Positions 1 to 8,120 are shown, numbered from the stretch's first letter. The stretch: DNA of 64,000 bases from Microcoleus sp. FACHB-61 (GCA_014695295.1 JACJNY010000067.1:1-64000); one strand, 5' to 3'. Notes: generated by a model from the sequence alone, not told the origin. Made by a program: numbers and translations.

Positions 1-125
1 TGTTCATTTAAGGAGTGGATAGGTTTTATTTTTCACCCTTATTCTCTCCCGGCGCGGTGGCTCTAGTTCTTCTTTGGCCACCGTTCTCATCTTTATTTAG
101 TCTAAACTACAGTTCTTAAGCGGTT

Positions 126-156
126 CCCCCCTTCTTAAGGGGGGTTAGGGGGGATC
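126..156 (+). repeat. Palindromic C/G-run repeat, copy A
   Basis: A run of six C, then TTCTTAA, six G, TTA, six G and ATC. The core is a near-perfect palindrome with an asymmetric tail. An inverted copy lies at 561-592, so the DUF559 gene sits between them. Further copies occur at 6184-6214 and 8121-8152. It is likely a REP or MITE-like intergenic repeat. Confidence 0.8.
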
Positions 157-174
157 TGGGGGCTAGGAGGGATC

Positions 175-555
175 ATGCCTTTATTAAAAGACTCCAACTT
201 CCACCTACCATACAACCCAAAACTCATCCCCATCGCCAAACAACTGCGGAAAAATCCAACTCCTGCGGAAAAAAAACTGTGGCAGGATTTTCTGAGAAAT
301 TTCCCTTTTCGAGTTTTGAGACAGCGCCCCATCGACAATTTTATTGTAGATTTTTATTGTGCGGCTTTACTGTTAGTAATTGAGATTGATGGGGAGAGTC
401 ATTTTACGGAACAAGGGAAACTATATGATGCAGAAAGAACCGGGATTTTACAGGGGTATGGATTGAAGGTTGTCAGGTTTACTAATGTTGAGGTGTTGCA
501 GAGTTTTGAGGGGGTTTGTGGGGAGTTGTTGGGTTTGATTGAGGGTGATTTTTGA
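175..555 (+). CDS. DUF559 endonuclease-domain protein
   Basis: This 126-residue protein matches the DUF559 family, which is distantly related to Vsr/PD-(D/E)XK nucleases. The family signature is visible: an N-terminal LRKNPTPAEKKLW segment (about residues 24-36), then RQRPIDNFIVDFYC with the conserved D, then VIEIDGESH and a C-terminal VVRFTN strand. The length is normal for a stand-alone member, so it looks intact. The start follows a purine-rich stretch (GGAGGGATC). The gene is bracketed by inverted copies of a C/G-run palindrome at 126-156 and 561-592, which suggests a small mobile or recently inserted unit. The biological role of stand-alone DUF559 proteins is not established; DNA cleavage is inferred from the fold. 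Confidence 0.85.
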   Translation: MPLLKDSNFHLPYNPKLIPIAKQLRKNPTPAEKKLWQDFLRNFPFRVLRQRPIDNFIVDFYCAALLLVIEIDGESHFTEQGKLYDAERTGILQGYGLKVVRFTNVEVLQSFEGVCGELLGLIEGDF

Positions 556-560
556 GGTCT

Positions 561-592
561 GATCCCCCCTAGCCCCCCTTAAGAAGGGGGGG
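561..592 (-). repeat. Palindromic C/G-run repeat, copy B (inverted)
   Basis: Reverse-complement orientation of the repeat at 126-156: GATC, C-run, TAG, C-run, TTAAGAA, G-run. It starts 5 bp after the DUF559 stop codon and could also form a hairpin that ends its transcript. Confidence 0.8.
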
Positions 593-656
593 ACATGAAG
601 GGAGGGGAGTTGAATGGGTGGCTGGATGCGATCGGGGCGATCGCACTGTACGATCG

Positions 657-866
657 CTAGTCGATTTTGGGCTTGCAATCGACAAAGGATAAAGCCTCTT
701 CATCGAGATAACCGGCGATCGCCATTTCAATTACTGCCCAAACTGGATAGTTCATTGTTTGAGCGCGCAGGGATAGTGCTTCACGAATGGTTTTGGGTAA
801 TCCTTCTAGGAAGATTTGTGCTAATTCCGGTGACAGATGTTCGGTGATAATAGGCGGAGTTTGCAT
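657..866 (-). CDS. Small hypothetical protein (69 aa)
   Basis: A short acidic protein that I do not assign to a named family. It begins 5 bp after the stop of the GIY-YIG gene on the same strand. A GAGGGA ribosome-binding sequence lies in the last codons of that gene, so the two are probably co-transcribed and translationally coupled. It contains a helical LSPELAQIFLEGLPKTIREA stretch and no cysteines, signal peptide or membrane segment apart from a single C near the end. A small antitoxin-like or accessory role beside the nuclease is possible but not shown by sequence. Confidence 0.55.
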   Translation of the reverse strand: MQTPPIITEHLSPELAQIFLEGLPKTIREALSLRAQTMNYPVWAVIEMAIAGYLDEEALSFVDCKPKID

Positions 867-870
867 AGAA

Positions 871-1239
871 TTAGTCCCTCGCTGGAATTTTCACGTTATA
901 GGGTGGGTTAACGGCTTGAATGATGAGGCTTTCTAATTCTGATGATAACTGAATCCATTGAGTAAAATCTAGCTGGTAAAAGGCGATGCGGATGTCTGTG
1001 GCTTTCAATCCTTCAATGAATGCCCAAAGTAAAGCTTTGTGACCACCACGAAAGCGATCGCGCAGTGTTCTGCTTTTGCCAATGTAGAGGATTCCAAGGC
1101 TGCGATGTTTGACAGCGTAGATACCAGCCCTCATCGGAAGTTCGCGAAATTCTTTGGAAAGGGCAATACAATCCTGAAAGGGAGTGGATGCAAGAATATT
1201 TAGTATGGCTTGGGCTTCTTGCTGGATGGATTCAGGCAT
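871..1239 (-). CDS. GIY-YIG nuclease-family protein
   Basis: A 122-residue protein with the two parts of a GIY-YIG core: AGIYAVKHRSLGILYIGKS around residues 37-55, followed by an arginine-containing RDRFRGGHKALLW helix and a C-terminal ESLIIQAVNPPYNVK strand-helix with the E and N expected in this fold. Family members cleave DNA in repair, restriction and mobile elements. No second DNA-binding domain is seen, as in small SLX1/UvrC-like stand-alone proteins. It heads a two-gene unit with the small ORF at 657-866. Function is inferred from the fold only. Confidence 0.8.
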   Translation of the reverse strand: MPESIQQEAQAILNILASTPFQDCIALSKEFRELPMRAGIYAVKHRSLGILYIGKSRTLRDRFRGGHKALLWAFIEGLKATDIRIAFYQLDFTQWIQLSSELESLIIQAVNPPYNVKIPARD

Positions 1240-1351
1240 AGCAGTGGGAGAGTTTGCAGTTGTTTCATCCTACAGCACGATCGCCCCTGTCCATCCATAA
1301 GACCGATCGCCCTTTCCATATAGCCAAAAATAGCCAAAAAGCGATCGCACG

Positions 1352-1378
1352 TTTTGACTTATTCCAAAAGGGCGATCG
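1352..1378 (+). repeat. 27-bp direct repeat, left copy
   Basis: TTTTGACTTATTCCAAAAG followed by GGCGATCG. An identical 27-bp copy lies at 2033-2059, on the other side of the DUF4160/DUF2442 gene pair. Both copies are preceded by CGCAC. Confidence 0.8.
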
Positions 1379-1403
1379 ACTGTCATTGTGTCATTAGCTC
1401 GGC

Positions 1404-1409
1404 TATAAT
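1404..1409 (+). promoter_or_regulatory. Candidate -10 element (TATAAT)
   Basis: A perfect TATAAT lies 30 bp upstream of the DUF4160 start. No good -35 hexamer is seen at 16-18 bp spacing, so the assignment rests on the -10 match and its position only. Confidence 0.35.
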
Positions 1410-1439
1410 AGTCCTCGTATCATTGTTTAAAGAAGCTTT

Positions 1440-1688
1440 ATGCCAGAAGTTGCACGATTTTACGGAATAATCATCAAAATTTTCTTTGGGGATCACCCAC
1501 CTCCTCATTTTCACGCAGTTTACGGTGAGTACAATGCTTTGATCGGTATTGAGTCTTTAGAAATTATTGAAGGAGATTTACCGAATCGGGCTCAAAAGTT
1601 GGTAATAGAATGGGCTACGTTGTACCAGAAAGAACTGCTGGATATGTGGAATAGTCAAGAATTTAGTAAACTTCCACCATTAAAATAA
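1440..1688 (+). CDS. DUF4160 domain protein
   Basis: An 82-residue protein with the DUF4160 hallmark: PEVARFYGIIIKIFFGDHPP at the N-terminus, then HFHAVYGEYNALIGIE. DUF4160 genes are usually followed by a DUF2442 gene, as here (1702-1998, 13 bp downstream), and the pair is often discussed as a toxin-antitoxin-like module. Which partner would be toxic is not clear. The H-x-P-P-H-F-H cluster could bind metal; this is inference. The length is normal and it looks intact. Confidence 0.85.
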   Translation: MPEVARFYGIIIKIFFGDHPPPHFHAVYGEYNALIGIESLEIIEGDLPNRAQKLVIEWATLYQKELLDMWNSQEFSKLPPLK

Positions 1689-1701
1689 CTGGGATTTTTT
1701 T

Positions 1702-1998
1702 ATGAAACCTGAGCGCATTGTTTCTGCTAAAGCTATGGACGATCGCACCTTGATGGTAAAGTTTACCAATCTAGAAGTTAAAAAATACCACATCTCTAAG
1801 TTATTGGACAATCCGATGTATGCGACATTACGCAATCCTGGGTTTTTCAGAAGTTTTACAATTGAACCTGGTGGTTATGCACTGGTTTGGAATGACGAGA
1901 TAGATATCAGTGAATATGAACTTTGGCAGAATGGAATCAGTTGCACGGATGAGGAAATTGAGCGATATATTGAATCTATTCATCAGGTTGTTCACTGA
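1702..1998 (+). CDS. DUF2442 domain protein
   Basis: A 98-residue protein with the DUF2442 pattern: an N-terminal VSAKAMDDRTLMVKFTN strand pair, a central helix region, and the diagnostic YALVWNDEIDISEYELWQNG near residues 60-80. It lies 13 bp behind the DUF4160 gene with no room for its own promoter, so the two form an operon. DUF2442 proteins are predicted small DNA-binding or antitoxin-like partners of DUF4160; direct evidence is lacking here. Its stop precedes a stretch rich in GGGCGATCG. Confidence 0.85.
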   Translation: MKPERIVSAKAMDDRTLMVKFTNLEVKKYHISKLLDNPMYATLRNPGFFRSFTIEPGGYALVWNDEIDISEYELWQNGISCTDEEIERYIESIHQVVH

Positions 1999-2032
1999 GA
2001 AATAATACTTGACTATTCTGATCGCTCGCACT

Positions 2033-2059
2033 TTTTGACTTATTCCAAAAGGGCGATCG
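2033..2059 (+). repeat. 27-bp direct repeat, right copy
   Basis: Identical over 27 bp to 1352-1378 and in the same orientation, 681 bp away. The two copies bracket the DUF4160/DUF2442 operon. Confidence 0.8.
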
Positions 2060-2256
2060 CAGGTTTGGCATCTGCTATATATGAAGGGCGATCGCCCTTT
2101 CCTGCAAAAACACTCGTAACCAAAAGGGCGATCGTGCCGACGTTGAGTTGAGGAGATAGAGCGCCCTTTTTTGAGAAAGAGGAGGAAAGGGCGATCGGCT
2201 TTCTGCAATCCCAAGCATCGCATCTTTTGACTGATGACAAAGGGGCGATCGCCCCT
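2051..2256. repeat. HIP1-like cluster (GGGCGATCG x5)
   Basis: Five GGGCGATCG copies occur within about 200 bp, at about 2051, 2087, 2127, 2189 and 2244. They fill the gap between DUF2442 and the zinc-ribbon gene. HIP1 (GCGATCGC) is over-represented in many cyanobacteria. I see no credible gene here. Confidence 0.7.
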
Positions 2257-2273
2257 ATTATTCCACAAAAGCT

Positions 2274-2549
2274 TTACTCTTTTTTTAGTGTCCACCATTC
2301 ATCCGAAAGAAACTCTTTTGGAATTCGTGAATCACCGGGTTCTATCCCTATTTTTTCCAGTTCATCGAACCATTGTTCAGAAAGACTATTTGGTAATTCT
2401 TTTCCACACCAAGGGCAATATTTAATGCTTTGCTTAGCACTTCCTCCATCTAAAATTAAAATCCCGTATTCCCGAAGTCTTGGAATGTAGCAAATTGCAA
2501 CTTCACCTTCGGAAATGTGCCTCTTCATTTCTTCACAACAATGATTCAT
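2274..2549 (-). CDS. DUF6980-like zinc-ribbon protein, candidate immunity protein
   Basis: This 91-residue protein starts with MNHCCEEM and carries a second CPWCG pair near residue 47, so two cysteine pairs could form a zinc ribbon. A YIPRLREYGILILDGGSA strand region and an acidic C-terminal half ending in DEWW follow. I recognise it as resembling DUF6980. It begins 23 bp after the stop of the toxin-tipped subtilase on the same strand, the usual place for the immunity gene of a polymorphic toxin. It does not resemble the classic cloacin/colicin E3 immunity proteins. The immunity role is therefore inferred from position and size, not from homology. Confidence 0.65.
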   Translation of the reverse strand: MNHCCEEMKRHISEGEVAICYIPRLREYGILILDGGSAKQSIKYCPWCGKELPNSLSEQWFDELEKIGIEPGDSRIPKEFLSDEWWTLKKE

Positions 2550-2572
2550 AACATTCAGTAATTTGACAATTT

Positions 2573-5269
2573 TTACTTAATTTTATTTTTAATGTCTCTA
2601 CCAGCTACAGGAGCTTTAATCAGTAACCCTGTTTCCGGATTTATCGTACCCAGATGGTTTCCTCTTGGATCATACATCTCTATATCATTATGTGTGTAGT
2701 CCCACTCGTAATATCTTCTTTCTTTACCATTCAAACCATTTGTCTTTGTTGCTCCTTTAAAGGTCTTAAAACCTGTCCAAATAGGGCTTTCTCCTGGAAG
2801 AATTTTTTTAGTAACTCTAATTAAATTATCAGCCTTATTGATATATTTTCCACCTTTCCCAACTCCTGCTGCAGCATCACCAAATAGAGGAAGAATAGCC
2901 ATGCCTGATAAAGCAGCATTTCCCCAGGCTCCTTCTTTACCAAACAACCCTTCAATTCCGTACCAACCAGTATTAATCGCATCTGCAAAAGGACCAATAG
3001 GACCCAAAAACCCTGCAACATCCAGAATACCATGACCCACATCACTAAAGGAGTTGTACCCATTGTTATTACCTGTGCTTTCTGAAATGTTGCTAGCGCT
3101 GGAAGCATTAGCAGAACTCGAAGTGGAGTTAGAGGAAATATTACCACTAAAACTATTGCTAGGACTGCTGCTACTAGAAGCATGGCTGGAGCCTGAACTA
3201 TTAATGCTATTGGCAAAGTAAACTCCAGGTAAAGTCTTGGGTGGCTGGGTTTGGAACAGAGGCTTTTTACTGTTACTAACAGGCTGAGGTTTAGGAGACG
3301 GGGAAGTTGGCGAAGCCGATGAGCCTTTTGGAGTACCCGGCCCACTCTGATAACTCACTGGCAAATAAACCGACTGTCCCACCTGCAAATTACGTGCTTC
3401 TGCTTCCGTAAATGTACCGCCACCTGGTTTCTTAATTTCCTGCCAACGGTTAGCATTACCCAATTCTCGCAGAGCGATCGCCGATAACGTATCGCCGCTA
3501 CGCACAATATACTGCCGCTGCTGACCAGGCTTTGCGGGAGGTGCGTTATTAGAGTTAATCGGAACTTGAGGAGTTGGTGTTGGTGTCGGAGTTGGTGTCG
3601 GTGTTGGTGTCGGAGTTGGTGTCGGAGTTGGTGTCGGAGTTGGTGTCGGAGTTGGTGTCGGTGTTGGTATTGAGCCAACATTCTGAATGTACAAGGCCGA
3701 CATATACCCGCTACCATTAGCCAGACGATACCAAGTGCTGCTGCTACCAAGTCCGCTTGTATCCGTAACCATTCCACCTTGAACGGGCTGATCTAAGAAT
3801 TCTAGTTGAGTACCAGGAGTTATTTTGGCAACTTCCGCCGAGCTAGTATTAGGCTGAGAACGTATTCTCAACCACCCAGTCACCGTGACATCACCAACAT
3901 TATTGATTCTTCCATTGAAATTAACTGCCCGTTCTCCAGGTGTTACCTTCCCTTGGCCACTCCAAGTATCAGGAACAACTGTTGCCGGAATTTCGTAAAC
4001 TTCCGGCTTCGTTTTCTTCGCCAAATCCACCGCCGCCAACGTATTCAAAAACCCAAAACCCGTCTCATCATCCCACCCAGACGGCCCCAAATCCCTCGCC
4101 GTAGACTTCAAAATCTCCATCACTTGGCGATAGTTCAAAGCAGGATTTGCCGCCCAAACCAAAGAAGCCGCCCCCGCAACTTTAGCAGTCGCCACCGAAG
4201 TCCCCGCCATCGTGCCCAAATCATTTCCCACAGTCGATAAACCGGGGTGTTCAGTTGTGCCCCCATCCGCCACAATATCCAAACCGCGGCCATAACTAGA
4301 ATAGATCGATCGCCCGTTAATATCCCCAGCCCCAACAGTAAAAATATTGTCAAATTCCTGAGAAGCTTGACCCAAAACCGACATCACACCGCCGTCGTTA
4401 CCCGCCGCCACTACCAGCATTACCCCATTTTGCCGCGCATATTCTAACGCCTTACGTTCTGCTGGAGTCAACTCATAGCGCGTTGTCACACTCCCGTCAG
4501 CATTCTTCTGAGTCAAATCCAAACTGAGATTCGCGATCGCATTTTTCTGTCCAGAAGCCTTCGCAGCATCCACAAACTCTACCAAAGAATCAGCCCATCT
4601 CCCAGAATCGATCGCCCTTCCCACCCACTTCGGCGCTGTCTTATTAATCGCATCAATAATCCCCAACATAAAAGTACCGTGCTCGCTACCTTCCCCAGGC
4701 TTCAGCAACGGATTGTCATCCCCGCCCACATAATCGCGGCCCTTCTTAATATTCGCGTAATTCAAATAAGGACTATCCGCACTCACACCAGTATCAATTG
4801 TCCCTACATACGGCTGAGAAGCAAAAGGAGAATCTAGCAATTGACGGATTGCATTCGGATTGTTAGGATTCGGCGAATGCGGATCGACAGGAATTAAAGC
4901 AACCGGCAAAGTCTCAAACGCACCGCCCGGATTGTAAGGAGTTTGAGTGGCAATCCCATCATGGTACAAACCCAGCGGGTCAAAATCAATCAGCGGGGGT
5001 AAATTGTTAGTTGGTGCTCCATTCGGGTCGATCGGGCAAACACCGCTATCAGCCAAGAAATTAGGTAAATGTAAATCTGACAGCGACAAAGAACCCAATA
5101 ACTGATGCAGCGAGTCAAAATCTTGCAGCCAACCCCCTACACCCGCACTTGGAGTCACAATTTTTTCTAATATAAAAGTTTTTCGCCGTTTCCGGCTTTT
5201 CCCCTGTTTGGAATTGCCAAAACCTTGAGCCTGTTTGCGTTTTTTGCCACCAAAATTTAGCCAGCCCAT
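2573..5269 (-). CDS. Subtilase-SH3-LysM protein with C-terminal colicin E3-type RNase toxin domain
   Basis: An 898-residue multidomain protein. Residues about 150-415 are a peptidase S8 domain with the catalytic triad D159 (TIDTG), H197 (SEHGT) and S358 (GTSVA), and oxyanion N291. An SH3-like segment (about 462-530), about 16 Pro-Thr repeats (about 535-567), a LysM (about 586-638, [10 protein letters not shown]) and a serine-rich linker follow. A pretoxin-like segment (743-810, [10 protein letters not shown]...DAIN) precedes the last 70 residues. These match the colicin E3 cytotoxic RNase domain, with D857, H860, E864 and R891 at the spacing of E3 D510, H513, E517 and R545. Predicted action is 16S rRNA cleavage in a target cell. 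No clear signal peptide is seen. A candidate immunity gene lies 23 bp downstream. The protease may release the toxin tip. Confidence 0.85.
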   Translation of the reverse strand: MGWLNFGGKKRKQAQGFGNSKQGKSRKRRKTFILEKIVTPSAGVGGWLQDFDSLHQLLGSLSLSDLHLPNFLADSGVCPIDPNGAPTNNLPPLIDFDPLGLYHDGIATQTPYNPGGAFETLPVALIPVDPHSPNPNNPNAIRQLLDSPFASQPYVGTIDTGVSADSPYLNYANIKKGRDYVGGDDNPLLKPGEGSEHGTFMLGIIDAINKTAPKWVGRAIDSGRWADSLVEFVDAAKASGQKNAIANLSLDLTQKNADGSVTTRYELTPAERKALEYARQNGVMLVVAAGNDGGVMSVLGQASQEFDNIFTVGAGDINGRSIYSSYGRGLDIVADGGTTEHPGLSTVGNDLGTMAGTSVATAKVAGAASLVWAANPALNYRQVMEILKSTARDLGPSGWDDETGFGFLNTLAAVDLAKKTKPEVYEIPATVVPDTWSGQGKVTPGERAVNFNGRINNVGDVTVTGWLRIRSQPNTSSAEVAKITPGTQLEFLDQPVQGGMVTDTSGLGSSSTWYRLANGSGYMSALYIQNVGSIPTPTPTPTPTPTPTPTPTPTPTPTPTPTPTPTPQVPINSNNAPPAKPGQQRQYIVRSGDTLSAIALRELGNANRWQEIKKPGGGTFTEAEARNLQVGQSVYLPVSYQSGPGTPKGSSASPTSPSPKPQPVSNSKKPLFQTQPPKTLPGVYFANSINSSGSSHASSSSSPSNSFSGNISSNSTSSSANASSASNISESTGNNNGYNSFSDVGHGILDVAGFLGPIGPFADAINTGWYGIEGLFGKEGAWGNAALSGMAILPLFGDAAAGVGKGGKYINKADNLIRVTKKILPGESPIWTGFKTFKGATKTNGLNGKERRYYEWDYTHNDIEMYDPRGNHLGTINPETGLLIKAPVAGRDIKNKIK

Positions 5270-5980
5270 AACTTTTGCACCCTGATTAATATGAATTCGA
5301 TCGCAAGAACTTAATTAAATGCCTTCAGACATTCAACCAAAATCCTTTGTTGACAAGGATTTTTCAATAATCGTCAAAAATTTCTGTTTATTTGAGAATT
5401 TACGCAAACTTAACAAATTTTCTGTATAGGCGATCGCTTTACATCTGCCGCGCTTTGCTAACGGTCAGGCGGGCGATCGGACAAATACTTTGTTAATGCG
5501 TAATTTCTATGATTTTTTGCTTCTTCACACGGTTATCATACACCCAAGTTCTATTGGCGCTCGTAAAGTTTGTGTAAAGTTTTTTCGAGCAACTTAATTA
5601 TGACTTACGCCTTGCAAGGGGATAGCAATCCCCGCCTCAACCAGAAACATCCGCTACACGCTCGTTTCCCACGCAATGACAGGTGGACAATGCGTAATTC
5701 CTAAAATAGTTAGAATTTACACTTGCTTTTTTTATACTTTCTGATAATATGAACACCAAGGTGAAATTTGGATTAAAGTCTAAAGCCCAAACAAATATCA
5801 CTAAAGCTTCTTCACAAACTACTTCAATACTTCCCTGCTTCATTAAAATAGGGGCAAACTCAGCCTTTAAACTTTCCGTTTTCAGGAAGACTTAGGCCGG
5901 CTCGAAATGCTCAAAAACCCAGCGGAGAAAGCTAAAAAACAGAATAGGGCGATCGATTCAAGACAATTCAATAATACTCA
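5270..5980. other. Gene-poor intergenic stretch
   Basis: About 700 bp of A/T-rich DNA with a few HIP1-like GCGATCG sites. Short open frames here lack plausible start sites and family features. It holds the unresolved upstream region of the toxin gene. I see no RNA gene. Confidence 0.5.
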
Positions 5981-6013
5981 CGCACAGTTCCCCCTGGTCG
6001 ATCGAAAAGTCCA

Positions 6014-6045
6014 GATCCCCCTCGCATCCCCCTTAAGTAAGGGGG
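6014..6045. repeat. Diverged copy of the C/G-run palindrome
   Basis: CCCCTCGCATCCCCCTTAAG followed by TAAGGGGGA. This is a decayed relative of the repeats at 126-156 and 6184-6214. Confidence 0.55.
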
Positions 6046-6081
6046 ACTTTGAGTAAATTCTCTTGTTCTCCCCAATGTTTT

Positions 6082-6190
6082 GGGAGACTTTACGAACACT
6101 CTTGTCCCCCCCGATGTTGTGGGAGACTTTACGAACACTCTTGTCCCCCCCGATGTTGTGGGAGACTTTACGAACACTCTTGTCCCCCCC
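6082..6190. repeat. 39-bp tandem repeat, three copies
   Basis: The block GGGAGACTTTACGAACACTC plus TTGTCCCCCC and a GATGTTGT linker recurs with an exact 39-bp period, with GGGAGACTTT starting at 6082, 6121 and 6160. The stretch before the first copy differs slightly (AATGTTTT). The last copy merges into the palindromic repeat at 6184. Confidence 0.85.
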
Positions 6191-6214
6191 TTCTTAAGGG
6201 GGGCTAGGGGGGAT
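6184..6214 (+). repeat. Palindromic C/G-run repeat, copy C
   Basis: Same orientation and core as 126-156. With the inverted copy at 8121-8152 it brackets the M50 protease and PEP-CTERM genes. Confidence 0.75.
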
Positions 6215-6240
6215 CGAGTTTCGGCCTAAAATGCGAATTC

Positions 6241-6296
6241 CTTCTTCCTTCTTCCTTCTTCCTTCTTCCTTCTTCCTTCTTCCTTCTTCCTTCTTC
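6241..6296 (+). repeat. Heptanucleotide microsatellite (CTTCTTC)8
   Basis: Eight perfect CTTCTTC units end 6 bp before the internal ATG of the M50 protease gene. An upstream in-frame ATG at 6231 would place the repeat inside the coding region. Seven is not a multiple of three, so gain or loss of a unit would shift that frame. It resembles the heptamer short tandem repeats (STRR) known in cyanobacteria. Confidence 0.9.
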
Positions 6297-6302
6297 CATA
6301 CC

Positions 6303-7328
6303 ATGCAACTCAAATCAGCGGTGCAGTGGATACCTCATCCCGACGGTCATTGGATACTTCGCAATCCCGAAGACATTACCTGTCTTCAAGTTGACGACAT
6401 TGACAAACAGGTAATTTTGCAATTAAGCCAAAAGCCAATAACTAATATTCTCGCTGAATACAACCTCGATTTAGAAGATGTGCAAAATCTCTTAAGAGAC
6501 TTAGCACAAGCAGGAATGCTAGAAGGAACCAAGCCACCGAAAGCCAAATTTAACCTGCTATCCTTCACAATTCCTCTAGTCAATCCCGATGTTTGGCTAT
6601 CCCAAAACATCGACAAAATTCGCTGGATGTGGACGTGGGAATTGGGCTTTTTTCTGTGCGCTTTCATCGCTTCCTCTGTAGCAGTGTGGTTGGCTTCCTC
6701 TGCCGAAGTCGCAGCCTCACATCAGCAGTTGTGGATAGCGGGAAAAAATGACACTATTTTCAAATTTGTCTTGCTGACAATGCTGGTAATAGCTTTGCAC
6801 GAACTCGGTCATGCTTTCACGCTCAAACACTACGGCGGCATAGTTAAAGAAATTGGATTGTTGTTTATGTGTTTCATCCCTGGATGTTACACAGATACAA
6901 CCGATCAATACAGTTTAGTCAGGCGGAAACAGCGGGTTTTAGTAGTAGCCGCTGGAGTATTAATCCAAGTAACAATTTGGGCATTTGCTGTTTGGATGTG
7001 GCTGTTTTCTCAGTCAAATCCGGTTTGGCATCAAATTAGTTATTTGTTGATGGTGGCCGCCTTGCTGACAGTTGCCATTAATTTGAATCCGTTGAATAGA
7101 TTTGACGGTTATTATTTGTTAGTAGCTGGAACTGGCATTAACAATCTGCGACAAAGGTCGTTTGATTTTTATGTGGACTTGTTGCGGAGGGAGGAGATTG
7201 AGGAAGCAGCGGAAACGCAATGGGTTTTGGCGGCTTACGCGCCTTTGAGTATACTTTATACTGTTTGGGTTTTGAGTTATCTAGCGTCATTGCTGGGTAA
7301 TTTGGTTTTGCGGGTTTGGAGTTTTTAA
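6303..7328 (+). CDS. PqqD-like/M50 membrane metalloprotease
   Basis: Counting from the ATG at 6303, the protein has 342 residues. The first 75 look like a PqqD-type winged helix (HPDGHWILRNPEDI...). The rest is a polytopic membrane protein with the zinc motif HELGH (H166, E167, H170) and a distal NPLNRFDGYY with D268, the third ligand of site-2-type (M50) proteases. Such proteins often accompany peptide export or HlyD-type secretion genes, but none lies next to it. A longer form from 6231 would add residues encoded by the CTTCTTC repeat (PSSFFLL repeats). I prefer 6303 because the family starts there. Confidence 0.85.
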   Translation: MQLKSAVQWIPHPDGHWILRNPEDITCLQVDDIDKQVILQLSQKPITNILAEYNLDLEDVQNLLRDLAQAGMLEGTKPPKAKFNLLSFTIPLVNPDVWLSQNIDKIRWMWTWELGFFLCAFIASSVAVWLASSAEVAASHQQLWIAGKNDTIFKFVLLTMLVIALHELGHAFTLKHYGGIVKEIGLLFMCFIPGCYTDTTDQYSLVRRKQRVLVVAAGVLIQVTIWAFAVWMWLFSQSNPVWHQISYLLMVAALLTVAINLNPLNRFDGYYLLVAGTGINNLRQRSFDFYVDLLRREEIEEAAETQWVLAAYAPLSILYTVWVLSYLASLLGNLVLRVWSF

Positions 7329-7336
7329 CCGCAGAT

Positions 7337-7397
7337 TAATCACAGGCGGGATGCCCGTGCCACGATTAACCTAACGGGCGAGACGCCCGTGCCACGA
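7337..7397. repeat. Short repeated GCCCGTGCCACG motif
   Basis: GGCGGGATGCCCGTGCCACG and GGGCGAGACGCCCGTGCCACG lie close together between two genes. This GCCCGTGCCAC sequence is a common dispersed cyanobacterial repeat. No gene is seen in it. Confidence 0.6.
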
Positions 7398-7430
7398 AAT
7401 GCAAATTGATTATTTTAGGGGTTTACTGAA

Positions 7431-8108
7431 ATGAATGTTTGTCAAAAGTTGGGAATTGTTGGCGGAAGTTTGAGTTTTGCAGTTGTTAGTCAATGTTTTT
7501 CTGTACAAGCTGCTACTCTTACTCAAACTTATACTGTGAATTTGGGTTCCCAGCCGTTAAATAGCAGTACGAATGTGGTTTTGCCGAAGTTTAATTCGCT
7601 TTTGGGAACGCTATTAAAGGCTTATGTTACGGTTAAGTCTACTGTTAATAATAGTGTCAACATTACTCCTTTGACGGGAGATTTTATGGGGACGGCGGCG
7701 ACTAATGCAAATATTGCTGTGAATATTCCGCTGCTAAAAGTTGACCCGAATTTGACTTTGAGTGTTTTGGCGAGTCCGCCGGAAACGAAGATTGCTAGTG
7801 GCGGTACGGGAAGTGTTAGCGGTTCGGCTTCGGGTAGTGTGTCGAAGGGTTATAATTCGCAGCAGTCTCTGAGTGCGTTAAGTGGCTGCGATGGTGATAC
7901 TTTTATCGCAAGTTTGGTGACAACGGGTTTTACTCAAATTCAGGGGAATCCTGTTAGGGGAAGTTTTGGGGGTCTGGTGTCGGCTGATATTGCAGTTAGT
8001 GGAATTTATGAGTATGAACCTGTACCGGAACCGATGACTGTGGCTGGTACGTTTGTGGCTGCGGGAATGGGTTTGTGGTGGAAGAGAAGGGCTTCAAAAA
8101 AGGTGTAA
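7431..8108 (+). CDS. PEP-CTERM sorted exported protein (choice-of-anchor E-like)
   Basis: A 225-residue protein with a signal peptide (MNVCQKLGIVGGSLSFAVVS, cleavage near QAA) and a C-terminal sorting signal. The latter is PVPEPMTVAGTFVAAGMG, a hydrophobic segment and a basic tail (KRRASKK). PEP-CTERM proteins are exported and processed by an exosortase; none is in this window. The body is rich in T, S and G (GSVSGSASGSVSKG) and resembles the choice-of-anchor E group. It sits 102 bp behind the M50 protease on the same strand. Co-transcription is possible but not required. Confidence 0.85.
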   Translation: MNVCQKLGIVGGSLSFAVVSQCFSVQAATLTQTYTVNLGSQPLNSSTNVVLPKFNSLLGTLLKAYVTVKSTVNNSVNITPLTGDFMGTAATNANIAVNIPLLKVDPNLTLSVLASPPETKIASGGTGSVSGSASGSVSKGYNSQQSLSALSGCDGDTFIASLVTTGFTQIQGNPVRGSFGGLVSADIAVSGIYEYEPVPEPMTVAGTFVAAGMGLWWKRRASKKV

Positions 8109-8120
8109 TACTAATATGGA

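Noticed and set aside
1999..2273. HIP1-rich stretch considered as a CRISPR-like array
   Set aside because: The GGGCGATCG copies are too short and irregularly spaced, with no regular repeat-spacer structure.
5637..5843. 68-codon minus-strand frame
   Set aside because: No ribosome site, no recognisable motif, and it sits in low-complexity intergenic DNA.
5968..6177. Minus-strand frame with three VFVKSPTTSGGTR repeats
   Set aside because: It is only a translation of the 39-bp tandem repeat and C/G-run palindromes.
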